From Blastocatellia bacterium (GTDB lineage: Bacteria > Acidobacteriota > Blastocatellia > UBA7656 > JADIYM01), in the NCBI GenBank assembly GCA_021463145.1, contig JAJTWZ010000006.1:81485-113897 (forward strand): a stretch of 32,413 nucleotides of DNA, in the 5' to 3' direction. Both the position numbers and the translations under genes were made by a program. Within the stretch, counting starts at the first letter, position 1. Each line of letters opens with the position of its first letter. Below the pieces are notes generated by a model. The model saw only the letters and a program-made list of their open reading frames with translations, had not been told where the DNA came from and ran no database searches. Below are positions 6,242 to 13,805 of this stretch, piece by piece.

Positions 6242-7462
6242 ATGTCCATCGATAGAATCAGCGTCTCGACGGCTGGGTTTTCCCTCAATGCCGTGAATAT
6301 TCGCGGGCAGCGCGTCCAGCGGCTGCTCGAACAGCTCAACCGGTTGACCAGCGCGAAGGCGACGCAGGCCGGTGGCGCACCGACGGTGCAGCCAGGGCCA
6401 GGAGCGTTGCAGTCGCCGGCGGACCGTTTCCGCGACCAGATTCAGTCTGCTGCGCCATCGGCATCGGAGAACCCCGCGTCCTCCAACGGCGCCGCACAGT
6501 CCGGATTCGCGCCCGGTGGCGCCCAGAACCTGCAGCATCTCGATCCACAGGGCCTCATGAATCTACTCATCAACCTGCTGCAGCGCCTGCTCGAAGCGAT
6601 CTTCCAGATGATGTCAGGCGGCGCACAGCAGGGTGGCGGTGCACAGCAGGGTGGCGGTGCGCAGCAGGGTGGCGGTGCGCAGCAGGGCGGCGGTGCGCAG
6701 CCAGGTGGCGGAGTGCAGCCAGGTGGCGGAGCGCAGCAGGGTGGCGGAGCACAGCCAGGTGGAGGTAGCGGGGGGGCCGCGCCTCCGACTTGCGGTTCGG
6801 GATCAGGTCTCACGCCGGCGCCCTTGCCGCCGGCGCCATTGCCGCCGGCGCCGCCGTCAACCGGAGGCGGGGGGCCGGTCGGGCCGTGCAAGCCGCCCCT
6901 GCCGTCGGAGGAGCCGGCGCCGATTGGCGGCGGGGGGCAAGGCGGGAATTGCGGACGCCGCCGTCGCCGTCGCTGCAACGGTGCCCGGCCGGGGGGAAAG
7001 GGCGCGGCCATCAAGCGAATTCTGAAGGCGGTCGGACGCGGCGGGGCGGCTGTAGCGGCGAATGTGGCGTCCGGAGGCGCCGCCGGCCTGCTGCCCGGAA
7101 TGATGGTCAGTGGACCAACATCGGCCGAGCGAATGGAGTCGGCAAGGCGATTGGGCGTGAGCATGACCGGGCTTCCCAAGTCGGGTTCTCTCAATTTCAA
7201 CGGCGGTGGGAGCAAGACACTCGAAGATCAGCTCTTCGAGTTTCGCATCAGGGAACTCAAGGAGATCGAAGGACAGTTGAGGTCTGCGATGAACCAATCG
7301 GAGGCCGAGGGCGGCAATGGCGATTCGGACTCGCGATCGGCGACGTCGCAGAAAGTTCAGCAACTCATCCAGAAGCGCTCGCAGATGATCGAGCTTCTTT
7401 CCAACACGCTCAAGACGATGCACGACAGCGCGATGGCCGTGAATCGGAACATACGCACCTAG
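6242..7462 (+). CDS. Hypothetical protein with Gln-Gly hexapeptide repeats and helical C-terminus
   Basis: 406 residues; not a family I recognise. There is no signal peptide. Residues about 1-120 are polar and partly helical, with an amphipathic stretch (LMNLLINLLQRLLEAIFQMM) just before the repeats. Residues 128-175 are eight copies of A-Q-Q/P-G-G-G, followed by a Pro/Gly-rich linker with PAPLPPAPLPPAP and a short Arg run flanked by cysteines (CGRRRRRRC). A small Gly/Ala-rich segment (VAANVASGGAAGLLPG) follows. The last 75 residues are predicted helical (EDQLFEFRIRELKEIE through to the end), a coiled-coil-like tail. The start at 6242 has AAAGGAG 5 bp upstream. The next gene's ribosome site overlaps this stop codon, so the two are coupled. 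A structural or adhesive surface role is a guess. Confidence 0.7.
   Translation: MSIDRISVSTAGFSLNAVNIRGQRVQRLLEQLNRLTSAKATQAGGAPTVQPGPGALQSPADRFRDQIQSAAPSASENPASSNGAAQSGFAPGGAQNLQHLDPQGLMNLLINLLQRLLEAIFQMMSGGAQQGGGAQQGGGAQQGGGAQQGGGAQPGGGVQPGGGAQQGGGAQPGGGSGGAAPPTCGSGSGLTPAPLPPAPLPPAPPSTGGGGPVGPCKPPLPSEEPAPIGGGGQGGNCGRRRRRRCNGARPGGKGAAIKRILKAVGRGGAAVAANVASGGAAGLLPGMMVSGPTSAERMESARRLGVSMTGLPKSGSLNFNGGGSKTLEDQLFEFRIRELKEIEGQLRSAMNQSEAEGGNGDSDSRSATSQKVQQLIQKRSQMIELLSNTLKTMHDSAMAVNRNIRT
6623..6766 (+). repeat. Eight 18-bp tandem repeats coding A-Q-Q/P-G-G-G
   Basis: Contiguous 18-bp units of the form GCRCAGCAGGGTGGCGGT, in frame; later units change Gln to Pro and one changes Ala to Val. Units are highly similar at DNA level, so this is likely a slippage-prone minisatellite with length variation among relatives. 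Confidence 0.85.
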
Positions 7463-7471
7463 GAGGTCACG

Positions 7472-8434
7472 ATGCGCACGACGGCATCGTTTTGCGATCG
7501 ATGGATCAGGAAGGCGAGTCGCATTTCGATCTCCCTTCTCGTCCTGGGCTTCAACGTCTCCGGTCTGGCGATATTCGCCAGGCCGGAGCCCTTCCCGCTC
7601 GCCCCCCGCGCCGACGCCGTTGTCCGCCTGTCGGCCGGAGGCGAGAGGATCGCGGAGATCCGCACCGCTCGCGGGGTCACTACGATGATTTCACTGCCTG
7701 CGGAAGCAAAAGAAGCAGTCTGCGGCGACCTGTTCGACGCACAGTCGGGAAACGGTTGCTTTGTCATACAGCGGAGCGGCCGCGACCTGTTTCTCAAGCC
7801 GCTCAAGGCGTCCGGCTCCACGAACCTCTTCGTGAAGACCGATTCGGCCACGTACGCATTCGACCTGTCCGTGGTGCCCCCCGGCCGGGCAATGCGAATC
7901 GTGTTCGTCGAGACGGCTGCGCCGGACCGCGCACTCGCAGCCGAACGGGCGAACCTCGAGCGTGACCGCGCTGGGCTCGAGAGAGATCGTGAGCAACTCG
8001 CGAAAGATCGGGCCGCCGCTGTCATCGAACTCGACCGCTCGCGAGCCGCCATCGCCGAGGAGGCCAACGCGCGCGCCGAAAGGATCGCCCGAAGTTGGAT
8101 CGCCGATGGCGCCGTCGACGGCGCCATGATTTCACGCCGCTCGGCAAGAGGCCGCAGCGGAATAGAAGTGACGCTCGGCAGCGTCGCGGTGCGCATAGGC
8201 GATAGAACGGCGCTTCGATGCACCGTCCGCAACTCTGGCTCGAAGCCGGTTGAAATTGCTCAGGCGGAATGGTCGGACACGGCGAGGCGCACGACGCCAG
8301 TGCAGACGGTTGCACCAGCTGGCGGCGAGATCCATGTGGCACTTTGGTTTCCGGGTCCGCCACTTGCTCGTGGCGAGTTGCGTCTGCTCGACGCCTCGGG
8401 TGCCGAAATAGTGGCGATGCGCCCGTTCCGGTGA
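7472..8434 (+). CDS. Envelope protein with VirB9/TrbG-like N-domain and coiled coil (DUF2381-like)
   Basis: 320 residues. An N-terminal hydrophobic segment (ISISLLVLGFNVSGLAIFA) suggests a signal peptide or anchor. Residues about 48-150 resemble the N-terminal beta domain of VirB9/TrbG: an R-T-x-x-G-V-T-T-M-I-S-L-P strand, a GDLF/GNGCFVI turn, FLKPLKASGSTNLFV, then YAFDLSV. Residues about 155-205 form a charged coiled coil (repeated LERDRAGLERDRE), followed by a beta-rich C-domain with a CARDB-like look (RCTVRNSGSKPVEI). The same order of beta domain, coiled coil and beta domain is, from memory, that of the DUF2381 (TIGR02268) family expanded in Myxococcus. No other type IV secretion gene is present, so a conjugation role is unlikely. 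The ribosome site AGGAGG overlaps the upstream stop, coupling it to the repeat protein. Confidence 0.65.
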   Translation: MRTTASFCDRWIRKASRISISLLVLGFNVSGLAIFARPEPFPLAPRADAVVRLSAGGERIAEIRTARGVTTMISLPAEAKEAVCGDLFDAQSGNGCFVIQRSGRDLFLKPLKASGSTNLFVKTDSATYAFDLSVVPPGRAMRIVFVETAAPDRALAAERANLERDRAGLERDREQLAKDRAAAVIELDRSRAAIAEEANARAERIARSWIADGAVDGAMISRRSARGRSGIEVTLGSVAVRIGDRTALRCTVRNSGSKPVEIAQAEWSDTARRTTPVQTVAPAGGEIHVALWFPGPPLARGELRLLDASGAEIVAMRPFR

Positions 8435-8525
8435 CCGGCCGGTTGGCGGCCTGCGCACCCGGGATTCATCCGGCCCGGTAGGGTATGCTGGCCGCCTGCA
8501 GATTCCCGCGGTTCCGGGAGCCGTC

Positions 8526-9761
8526 ATGGACTTCACTCATTCGCCGTTCGCCACTCGTATCGTCGAGCAGGTCCGTTCGTTCGTCACCGAACGAATCGAG
8601 CCTGCCGAAGCCGACTACGAAGCGGAACTAGTCGGAGGCGCCGACTGGACGATCTGGCGGCAGCCGCCGACGATGGAACGGCTGAAAGCGGAGGCGCGCA
8701 ACGCGGGTCTCTGGAACCTCTTTCTGCCGGATGCGGCGCACGGCGCCAGTCACGCAAACGTGGAATATGCCCCGGTTGCCGAAATCACCGGCCGATCGTT
8801 CATCGCACCGGAAGTGTTCAACTGCAGTGCTCCTGACACCGGCAACATGGAAGTGCTCGCGATGTTCGGGTCCGCCGATCAGCAGCGCGAGTGGCTCGCT
8901 CCTTTACTTTCGGGCGAGATCCGGTCGGCATTCTGCATGACCGAGCCCGGCGTGGCATCCAGCGATGCGACGAACATGCAGGCGACGGCGGTTCTCGACG
9001 GGGACGAGGTCGTCCTGAACGGCCGGAAATGGTGGAGCACGGGTCTTGGCCACCCTCATTGCCGGCTAATCATTTTCATGGGGAAGACGGATCCCGATGC
9101 AGAGCCACACCGCCGCCACTCCATGGTCCTGGTGCCGGTCGGCACGCCTGGGGTTCGCATCGAGCGAATGCTGTCCATGTTCGGCGCCTGCGACGAGCCC
9201 GCCGGCCACGGCGAGGTCACGTTTACGAACGTGCGAGTGCCTTCGTCGAACATCATCGCCGGGCCCGGTCGCGGCTTCGAGATCGCTCAAGGGCGCCTCG
9301 GCCCCGGACGCGTGCACCACTGCATGAGAATGATCGGCATGGCCGAGCGCGCCCTGGAGATGCTCTGCCAACGCGCGGCTTCGAGGACCGCGTTCGGAAG
9401 CACTCTCGATCGCCTTGGAGGGAACACGGACGTCATCGCAAACGCCCGAATCGCCATCGACCAGGCAAGGCTGCTGACGCTCAGGGCAGCGTTCCTGATG
9501 GACACGGTGGGAGTGAAGGGCGCCATGAGCGAGATCTCGCAGATCAAGGTCGTGGCTCCGGCAGTTGCCCAGCAGGTCGTCGACGCCGCCATCCAGGTTC
9601 ACGGCGGACTCGGTATGTCGGACGAGATACCGCTCTCGCGAATGCTCGCGTATGCCCGCGCTCTTCGAATCGCCGACGGACCCGACGAGGTCCACCGTGC
9701 GTTGATCGCAAAGCTCGAGCTGCGGCGTCAGCGCGCCGGTTGGCCGGCGGTCGCCGAATGA
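8526..9761 (+). CDS. Acyl-CoA dehydrogenase, ACAD10/11 (LvaC-like) type
   Basis: 411 residues covering the whole acyl-CoA dehydrogenase fold: N-terminal helical domain, middle beta domain with the FAD/substrate signature FCMTEPGVASSDATNM, and C-terminal helices with QVHGGLGMSDE. Near residue 384 it has IADGPDEVH where classical members have YEGTSEIQ. The ADGPDEVH form is typical of the ACAD10/ACAD11-like clade. The gene overlaps the following kinase gene by 4 bp (ATGA). In that clade a kinase phosphorylates the hydroxyl of a 4-hydroxyacyl-CoA and the dehydrogenase-fold partner removes the phosphate; the levulinate enzymes LvaA and LvaC work in a similar way. By analogy this protein may process a phosphorylated hydroxyacyl-CoA. 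Family assignment is secure; substrate is inferred. Confidence 0.9.
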   Translation: MDFTHSPFATRIVEQVRSFVTERIEPAEADYEAELVGGADWTIWRQPPTMERLKAEARNAGLWNLFLPDAAHGASHANVEYAPVAEITGRSFIAPEVFNCSAPDTGNMEVLAMFGSADQQREWLAPLLSGEIRSAFCMTEPGVASSDATNMQATAVLDGDEVVLNGRKWWSTGLGHPHCRLIIFMGKTDPDAEPHRRHSMVLVPVGTPGVRIERMLSMFGACDEPAGHGEVTFTNVRVPSSNIIAGPGRGFEIAQGRLGPGRVHHCMRMIGMAERALEMLCQRAASRTAFGSTLDRLGGNTDVIANARIAIDQARLLTLRAAFLMDTVGVKGAMSEISQIKVVAPAVAQQVVDAAIQVHGGLGMSDEIPLSRMLAYARALRIADGPDEVHRALIAKLELRRQRAGWPAVAE

Positions 9762-10828
9762 AACAGAGCCGGCCGGCCGATGGTGCGGGACCGGTCCGTG
9801 CCGGCGAAGAGGTCGACGCTGCTTCGATCGCGCGTTATCTCGGTGAACTGGATTCCGCGCTCGCCGTCCAACCGATTCTGCGTCAGTTCGATGGAGGCGC
9901 GTCGAATCTGACGTACCTTCTCGAGTATCCGGATCGCGACCTCGTGCTGCGCCGCCCACCTTTCGGCCGCCTGGCACGGTCGGCGCACGATGTCGTCAGG
10001 GAAGCGAGAATGCTCGAGGCGCTCGCACCCGCCTTTCCACGCGTTCCACGCGTAGTTGCGATCTGTGAAGACACGAGCGTGATCGGCGCGGAGTTCTTCG
10101 TGATGGAGAAGATCGGAGGACTCATCCTTCGTCGTGACCTGCCCGAATCGCCAACGATCGATCCTGCTACCGCACATTCCCTTTGCATCGCCTTCGTCGA
10201 CACGCTCACGAGCCTGCACGCTGTCGACACAAGCGAACCTGCGCTCGCCGCTTTCGGCCGCGGCGACGGATACGTGTCCCGTCAACTCGAGGGCTGGACC
10301 GAGCGGTACCGCCGCGCAAAGACTCCGGGCGTGGGTGACTTCGAAGATGTCATCCGCTGGCTGGAGGCGCATCGGCCGGCGAGCGATTCCGGGCGCTGCC
10401 TGGTTCACAACGATTTTCGGTTCGACAACGTCGTGCTCGATCCCGATTCTCCGGCCAGGATAGTTGGCGTGCTCGACTGGGAAATGGCCACGGTCGGAGA
10501 TCCGCTCATGGACCTCGGCAACTCGTTGGCCTATTGGATCGAAGCTTCTGACGAGCCGGCCTTCCGCGGGCTTCGCCGTCAGCCGACGAATGCACCCGGC
10601 ATGATGACGCGAAGCGAGCTCGCGCGCGCCTATTCGCTACTGAGCGGCCGCAGCATCGAGAACCTTGCTTTCTACGAAGTGTTCGGCCTCTTCCGTCTCG
10701 CCGCCATTGCTCAGCAGATCTATAGACGCTACGTCGAGGGCAATGCGGCAAATACACAGTTCGCGAATTTCGGGGCCATCGTGCGCGTGCTGGAGGAGCG
10801 ATGCCGGGCGTTGACCGGTCGCGATTGA
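9758..10828 (+). CDS. Aminoglycoside-phosphotransferase-fold kinase, probable hydroxyacyl-CoA kinase (LvaA/ACAD10-like)
   Basis: 356 residues with the APH/choline kinase fold. The P-loop-like region is FDGGASNLTYLLE, with an RRPPFG strand. The catalytic loop is HNDFRFDN (His217, Asp219) and the metal-binding motif LDWEMATVGDPLMDLG (Asp240). RRPPFG and LDWEMATVGDP are characteristic of the subfamily that forms the N-terminal half of ACAD10/ACAD11 in animals and the separate LvaA-type kinases in bacteria. It is not an antibiotic-resistance enzyme. The start overlaps the stop of the dehydrogenase gene, so the two products are made together and probably act in sequence on a hydroxyacyl-CoA. The order (dehydrogenase first) is the reverse of the animal fusion. 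Confidence 0.88.
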   Translation: MKQSRPADGAGPVRAGEEVDAASIARYLGELDSALAVQPILRQFDGGASNLTYLLEYPDRDLVLRRPPFGRLARSAHDVVREARMLEALAPAFPRVPRVVAICEDTSVIGAEFFVMEKIGGLILRRDLPESPTIDPATAHSLCIAFVDTLTSLHAVDTSEPALAAFGRGDGYVSRQLEGWTERYRRAKTPGVGDFEDVIRWLEAHRPASDSGRCLVHNDFRFDNVVLDPDSPARIVGVLDWEMATVGDPLMDLGNSLAYWIEASDEPAFRGLRRQPTNAPGMMTRSELARAYSLLSGRSIENLAFYEVFGLFRLAAIAQQIYRRYVEGNAANTQFANFGAIVRVLEERCRALTGRD

Positions 10829-10907
10829 CCGCTGAATCGTCGCCGGGCCCGGCCCGACGCCAGTCCGGGCGAACTCGTGCCGTTGGCCAATCGCGTCGAC
10901 GCTCGGC

Positions 10908-10913
10908 TATACT
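10908..10913 (+). promoter_or_regulatory. Putative -10 element for ruvX-mltG
   Basis: TATACT (5/6 match), 12 bp before the ruvX start codon; TTGGCC at 10883-10888 is a weak -35 with 19-bp spacing. No Shine-Dalgarno sequence lies between, so the message may start within a few bases of the ATG. Confidence 0.45.
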
Positions 10914-10925
10914 CCCGACACCCCA

Positions 10926-11363
10926 ATGCGAACCATTGCTATCGATTACGGACGGCGGCGCACCGGCGTCGCGGTGTCGGATGCCCTCGGTATTTCCGGC
11001 CGCGGTGTCACGACTCTCGAGAACCTCTCGGACATCAGCGCTGTAGAGCGCATTTCCGAGCTGGTTGCCGAGCTCGAGGCAGAAGCTATCGTCGTCGGTA
11101 TTCCGCGGCGAGCCGACGGCACTTCCGGCGATGCTGCCCGGAGGGTCGAGCAGTTCGTCGAACGGTTGCAGGCCTCAGTCGGCGTTCCCGTTCATACGAT
11201 CGGGGAATGGCTGACGAGCGTGGAGGCCGACGCACGGTTACGCGAACGTGGATTGGCGGCCAGGGACCGGAAGAAGAAGATCGACGAGGCCGCGGCCGTC
11301 GTCATACTCGAGGAGTTTCTGGTCGAGCGTGAGCGCCTTGCCGGCCGGGGTGACCGTGGCTAG
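10926..11363 (+). CDS. ruvX: Holliday junction resolvase-like protein / pre-16S rRNA nuclease RuvX (YqgF)
   Basis: 145 residues, normal for the family. YqgF proteins have an RNase H-like fold and act as nucleases in 16S rRNA 5' processing; a Holliday-junction resolvase role has also been proposed. The N-terminal DYG motif supplies Asp7. VVGIPRRADGTSGDAA is the conserved central segment. EWLTSVEADARLRERG replaces the usual DERLTTVEA, retaining Glu, and D120 in KKKIDEAAAVVIL is the third acidic residue. It has no visible ribosome site and a -10 hexamer 12 bp upstream. It overlaps mltG by 8 bp, a ruvX-mltG pairing seen in many bacteria. Confidence 0.93.
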   Translation: MRTIAIDYGRRRTGVAVSDALGISGRGVTTLENLSDISAVERISELVAELEAEAIVVGIPRRADGTSGDAARRVEQFVERLQASVGVPVHTIGEWLTSVEADARLRERGLAARDRKKKIDEAAAVVILEEFLVERERLAGRGDRG

Positions 11364-12414
11364 ACGGCGCGTCGTCGCGACGCTGACCATTGCAACCGCT
11401 GTCCTGTTTGCCCTCGCAGTGGTCGGGGTATGGATACAGGTCAGCCTGACGGCGCGGCGAAATCTCGATTCGGAGTTTGTCTCGGTTACGGTGCAGCCTG
11501 GCATGGGAACGCGTGACATCGTGGCTTCGCTGTCGAACGCGGGTATCGTCGGAGATCAGTCGACGGTTCTGCTCTGGCTCGTCGTGACCGGACAGGGAAA
11601 GTCGCTGAAGGCCGGCGACTACGAGTTCAAGTCTCCGATCAGTCCGGTCGAGGCGCTCGGAAAGATCCAGCGCGGCGAAGTCGCGACGCGGCGTGTGACG
11701 ATTCCGGAGGGTTACAACCGTTACGATGTCGCCGAAACGCTGGCGGAAAAGACTGGACTTGGATCGCGCGATCGCTTTCTCGCGCTGACGGGAGACCCGA
11801 CACTCGTGCGCGACATCGATCCCGACGCAGGAACGCTCGAAGGGTTTCTTTTCCCCGACACCTACGAATACACGCCCAGGACCACGCCAGAAGAGCTAGT
11901 CGCGCAGATGGTCGACAGATTTCGGAAGGTGTACGCGTCGATGCCCGAGTTCAGCCAGGTAGCCGCGCAACGGAACATGACCGTGCACGAACTCGTGACC
12001 CTCGCGTCGATGATCGAAGAGGAAGCCCGCGTGGACGACGAGCGCCCGATCATCTCCTCAGTCTTCTACAACCGGCTTGCCAAGCCCATGCGGCTAGCGT
12101 CCGATCCGACCTTCGTTTACGCCGCGCTTCTTGCAGGCGACTACGACGGCAACGTGAACAATCCGAAACACCGCGCTCGCAATTCGCTCTACAACACCTA
12201 CATCTACGAAGGCCTTCCTCCGGGTCCGATCGCGAATCCCGGCTTGAAATCGATCGAAGCCGTACTTAAGCCCGAGTCTACGCAGTTCCTCTATTTCGTC
12301 GTCAGCGGGACCGAGGGCCGCCACAAGTTCTCGCGAACGGTGGCTGAGCACGATGCCGCCGTCGCCGAGTACCGCCGGCAGCAGCGCGAGCAGGGAACAA
12401 ACGGCCAAGAGTAG
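11356..12414 (+). CDS. mltG: Endolytic peptidoglycan transglycosylase MltG
   Basis: 352 residues from the GTG at 11356, chosen because it starts just before the membrane anchor (VVATLTIATAVLFALAVVGVWI) and GGGG lies 5 bp upstream; GTG at 11350 is an alternative, and the open frame further upstream is only an overlap with ruvX. MltG cuts nascent glycan strands in the periplasm and sets chain length. A LysM-like region (FVSVTVQPGMGTRDIVASL) precedes the YceG domain. Key motifs are EGFLFPDTYEY, LASMIEEEA with the catalytic Glu, SSVFYNRL and RLASDPT, and YNTYIYEGLPPGPIANPG. The C-terminus ends with FSRTVAEHDAAV. All expected residues are present. Confidence 0.95.
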   Translation: MARRRVVATLTIATAVLFALAVVGVWIQVSLTARRNLDSEFVSVTVQPGMGTRDIVASLSNAGIVGDQSTVLLWLVVTGQGKSLKAGDYEFKSPISPVEALGKIQRGEVATRRVTIPEGYNRYDVAETLAEKTGLGSRDRFLALTGDPTLVRDIDPDAGTLEGFLFPDTYEYTPRTTPEELVAQMVDRFRKVYASMPEFSQVAAQRNMTVHELVTLASMIEEEARVDDERPIISSVFYNRLAKPMRLASDPTFVYAALLAGDYDGNVNNPKHRARNSLYNTYIYEGLPPGPIANPGLKSIEAVLKPESTQFLYFVVSGTEGRHKFSRTVAEHDAAVAEYRRQQREQGTNGQE

Positions 12415-12435
12415 CGCCGGACGTCGCGATCGGCG

Positions 12436-13647
12436 TCAGATCGGGCGATATGTCAGGTCGATCTCGACGAGGCTCGACGGCGTTGACGGGTCCCGGTCAT
12501 CGGAGTCCACGACCCCGATAATCCGCATGACGAGCCGACGCGATGACCCGCTGCCCTTCGTCAGCGTGGAGACCACGGCGAGCCCTTCTATCTTGAGTCC
12601 GGAAGGCTTGCCGTCGTGCAGAACCGGTGTCACCAGCAGCCGTCGTCCGTCCGCCAGTTGAAGGCCGAGAGTCGTCCCGGACGTCGCTCCGTCGTCGATG
12701 GCATTCGCCGACGCCTCCGCTATCCCCGCTATCAGGACCGCGCCCGCGCCGCCGAGAATGGGCCGCGACGGAAGCGCGATCGCTTCGCCTATCGTCACTG
12801 CGCGGCCCCCGCTCTGGCCGAGGTCGTACTGCATCGGGTTGCGCAGAGGCGCGACAAACGGAGCGGCCGGATCGGACGCCGCGGCCTCGAAGTACGCGAG
12901 CAGATCGGCGGCGGCGAGGTCGACGCTGGCGGTGACGGAGCCCTCTCCACTGTTCCCCCTGTTGTAGAGCCGAACAGTCGCTCCGCCGTCAGCCGAAGAT
13001 GCAGCCTCGATGTTGAGCGCTCCCGCCGAACCGGAAAGCGACGGGCGCGCCCGCAGCGTGTCGTAAAGGGCGGTTGCGTGCGCAACGCGAACGAAGGACC
13101 GATCGAACGGCCGCTGGGGCACGACCAGAGCCATACGGTCGCGAACGCCGCGAATGGAACCGGAGCCGAACAGCAGGATCGCCGGAACAGTCCTTGCCTC
13201 GCCAGCCGGCCCGCCGAGGCGTCGGACGGTCGAGGCGCTTGCCCGAACGATCACGATGGCCTCGATGTCCGGCTTCTGGTTCTTGTTTCCGAATGCAGGG
13301 TGGAATCGATGCCTGCCGTCGGCGGTATCGAAGAGCCGGACGTGCGCGATTCTGCCGTCTTCGGCGATGGCCGCGAGCTCGGCGCTGTCGTCCTGCGCGA
13401 CCAGTGTCAGACCGAGATGCCGCGCGAGACCGGACCCGCCCGTCACCGCCGGAATTCTCGAGCCGCCGGGCGCATCGTGGACGATTGGCCGGATCGACAC
13501 GATCGACGCCGTCAGATTCCGCGACGCGACTCCTTTCAGGCGGCGAGTGCGAATGGCGAGCGAGCCGCCGATTGATGGAGCGACCATGAGCACCACGACG
13601 AAGAGCCCGATCAGGCCACGGATGGAGTCCAGCGCATCGAACTTCAT
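12436..13647 (-). CDS. Hypothetical membrane-anchored protein
   Basis: 403 residues; not recognised. The start at 13647 (MKFDALDSIRGL) is preferred because a transmembrane or signal-anchor helix follows at once (LIGLFVVVLMVAPSIGGSLAI); the 37 codons upstream look non-coding. The remainder is predicted extracytoplasmic, beta-rich and Gly/Ala/Ser-rich, with segments such as HVRLFDTADGRHRFHPAF, IEAIVIVRASASTVRRLGG and TVRLYNRGNSGEGSVTASVDL, and no cysteines. The C-terminal half reads like a regular beta domain (LGLQLADGRRLLVTPVLHDG). No catalytic motif is visible. It is divergent from the exported peptidase at 13806 (158 bp gap) and convergent with mltG (21 bp gap). An envelope role is likely from topology only. 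Confidence 0.7.
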   Translation of the reverse strand: MKFDALDSIRGLIGLFVVVLMVAPSIGGSLAIRTRRLKGVASRNLTASIVSIRPIVHDAPGGSRIPAVTGGSGLARHLGLTLVAQDDSAELAAIAEDGRIAHVRLFDTADGRHRFHPAFGNKNQKPDIEAIVIVRASASTVRRLGGPAGEARTVPAILLFGSGSIRGVRDRMALVVPQRPFDRSFVRVAHATALYDTLRARPSLSGSAGALNIEAASSADGGATVRLYNRGNSGEGSVTASVDLAAADLLAYFEAAASDPAAPFVAPLRNPMQYDLGQSGGRAVTIGEAIALPSRPILGGAGAVLIAGIAEASANAIDDGATSGTTLGLQLADGRRLLVTPVLHDGKPSGLKIEGLAVVSTLTKGSGSSRRLVMRIIGVVDSDDRDPSTPSSLVEIDLTYRPI

Positions 13648-13805
13648 TCCAGGGATCTTCCCACATACCGAAAGAGTGCGGAACTCCCGGCACGGCAAGG
13701 CCCCGAGGCGGCGCCTCGGCCCCGTTGCGAATCGGGCGTCCGGCGCGTGATTACGCATCGCTGTCCGAGTAGAGTACGGAGACTCGCCCGATTGGAGGTT
13801 CCCGA

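Noticed and set aside
7472-8434. Type IV secretion component
   Set aside because: Only a VirB9-like domain is seen; no VirB4, VirB10, VirB11 or relaxase gene is in the window, and the coiled-coil architecture is closer to DUF2381.
9758-10828. Antibiotic resistance by aminoglycoside phosphotransferase
   Set aside because: Although it has the APH fold, its RRPPFG and LDWEMATVGDP motifs and coupling to an acyl-CoA dehydrogenase place it with acyl-CoA-linked kinases.
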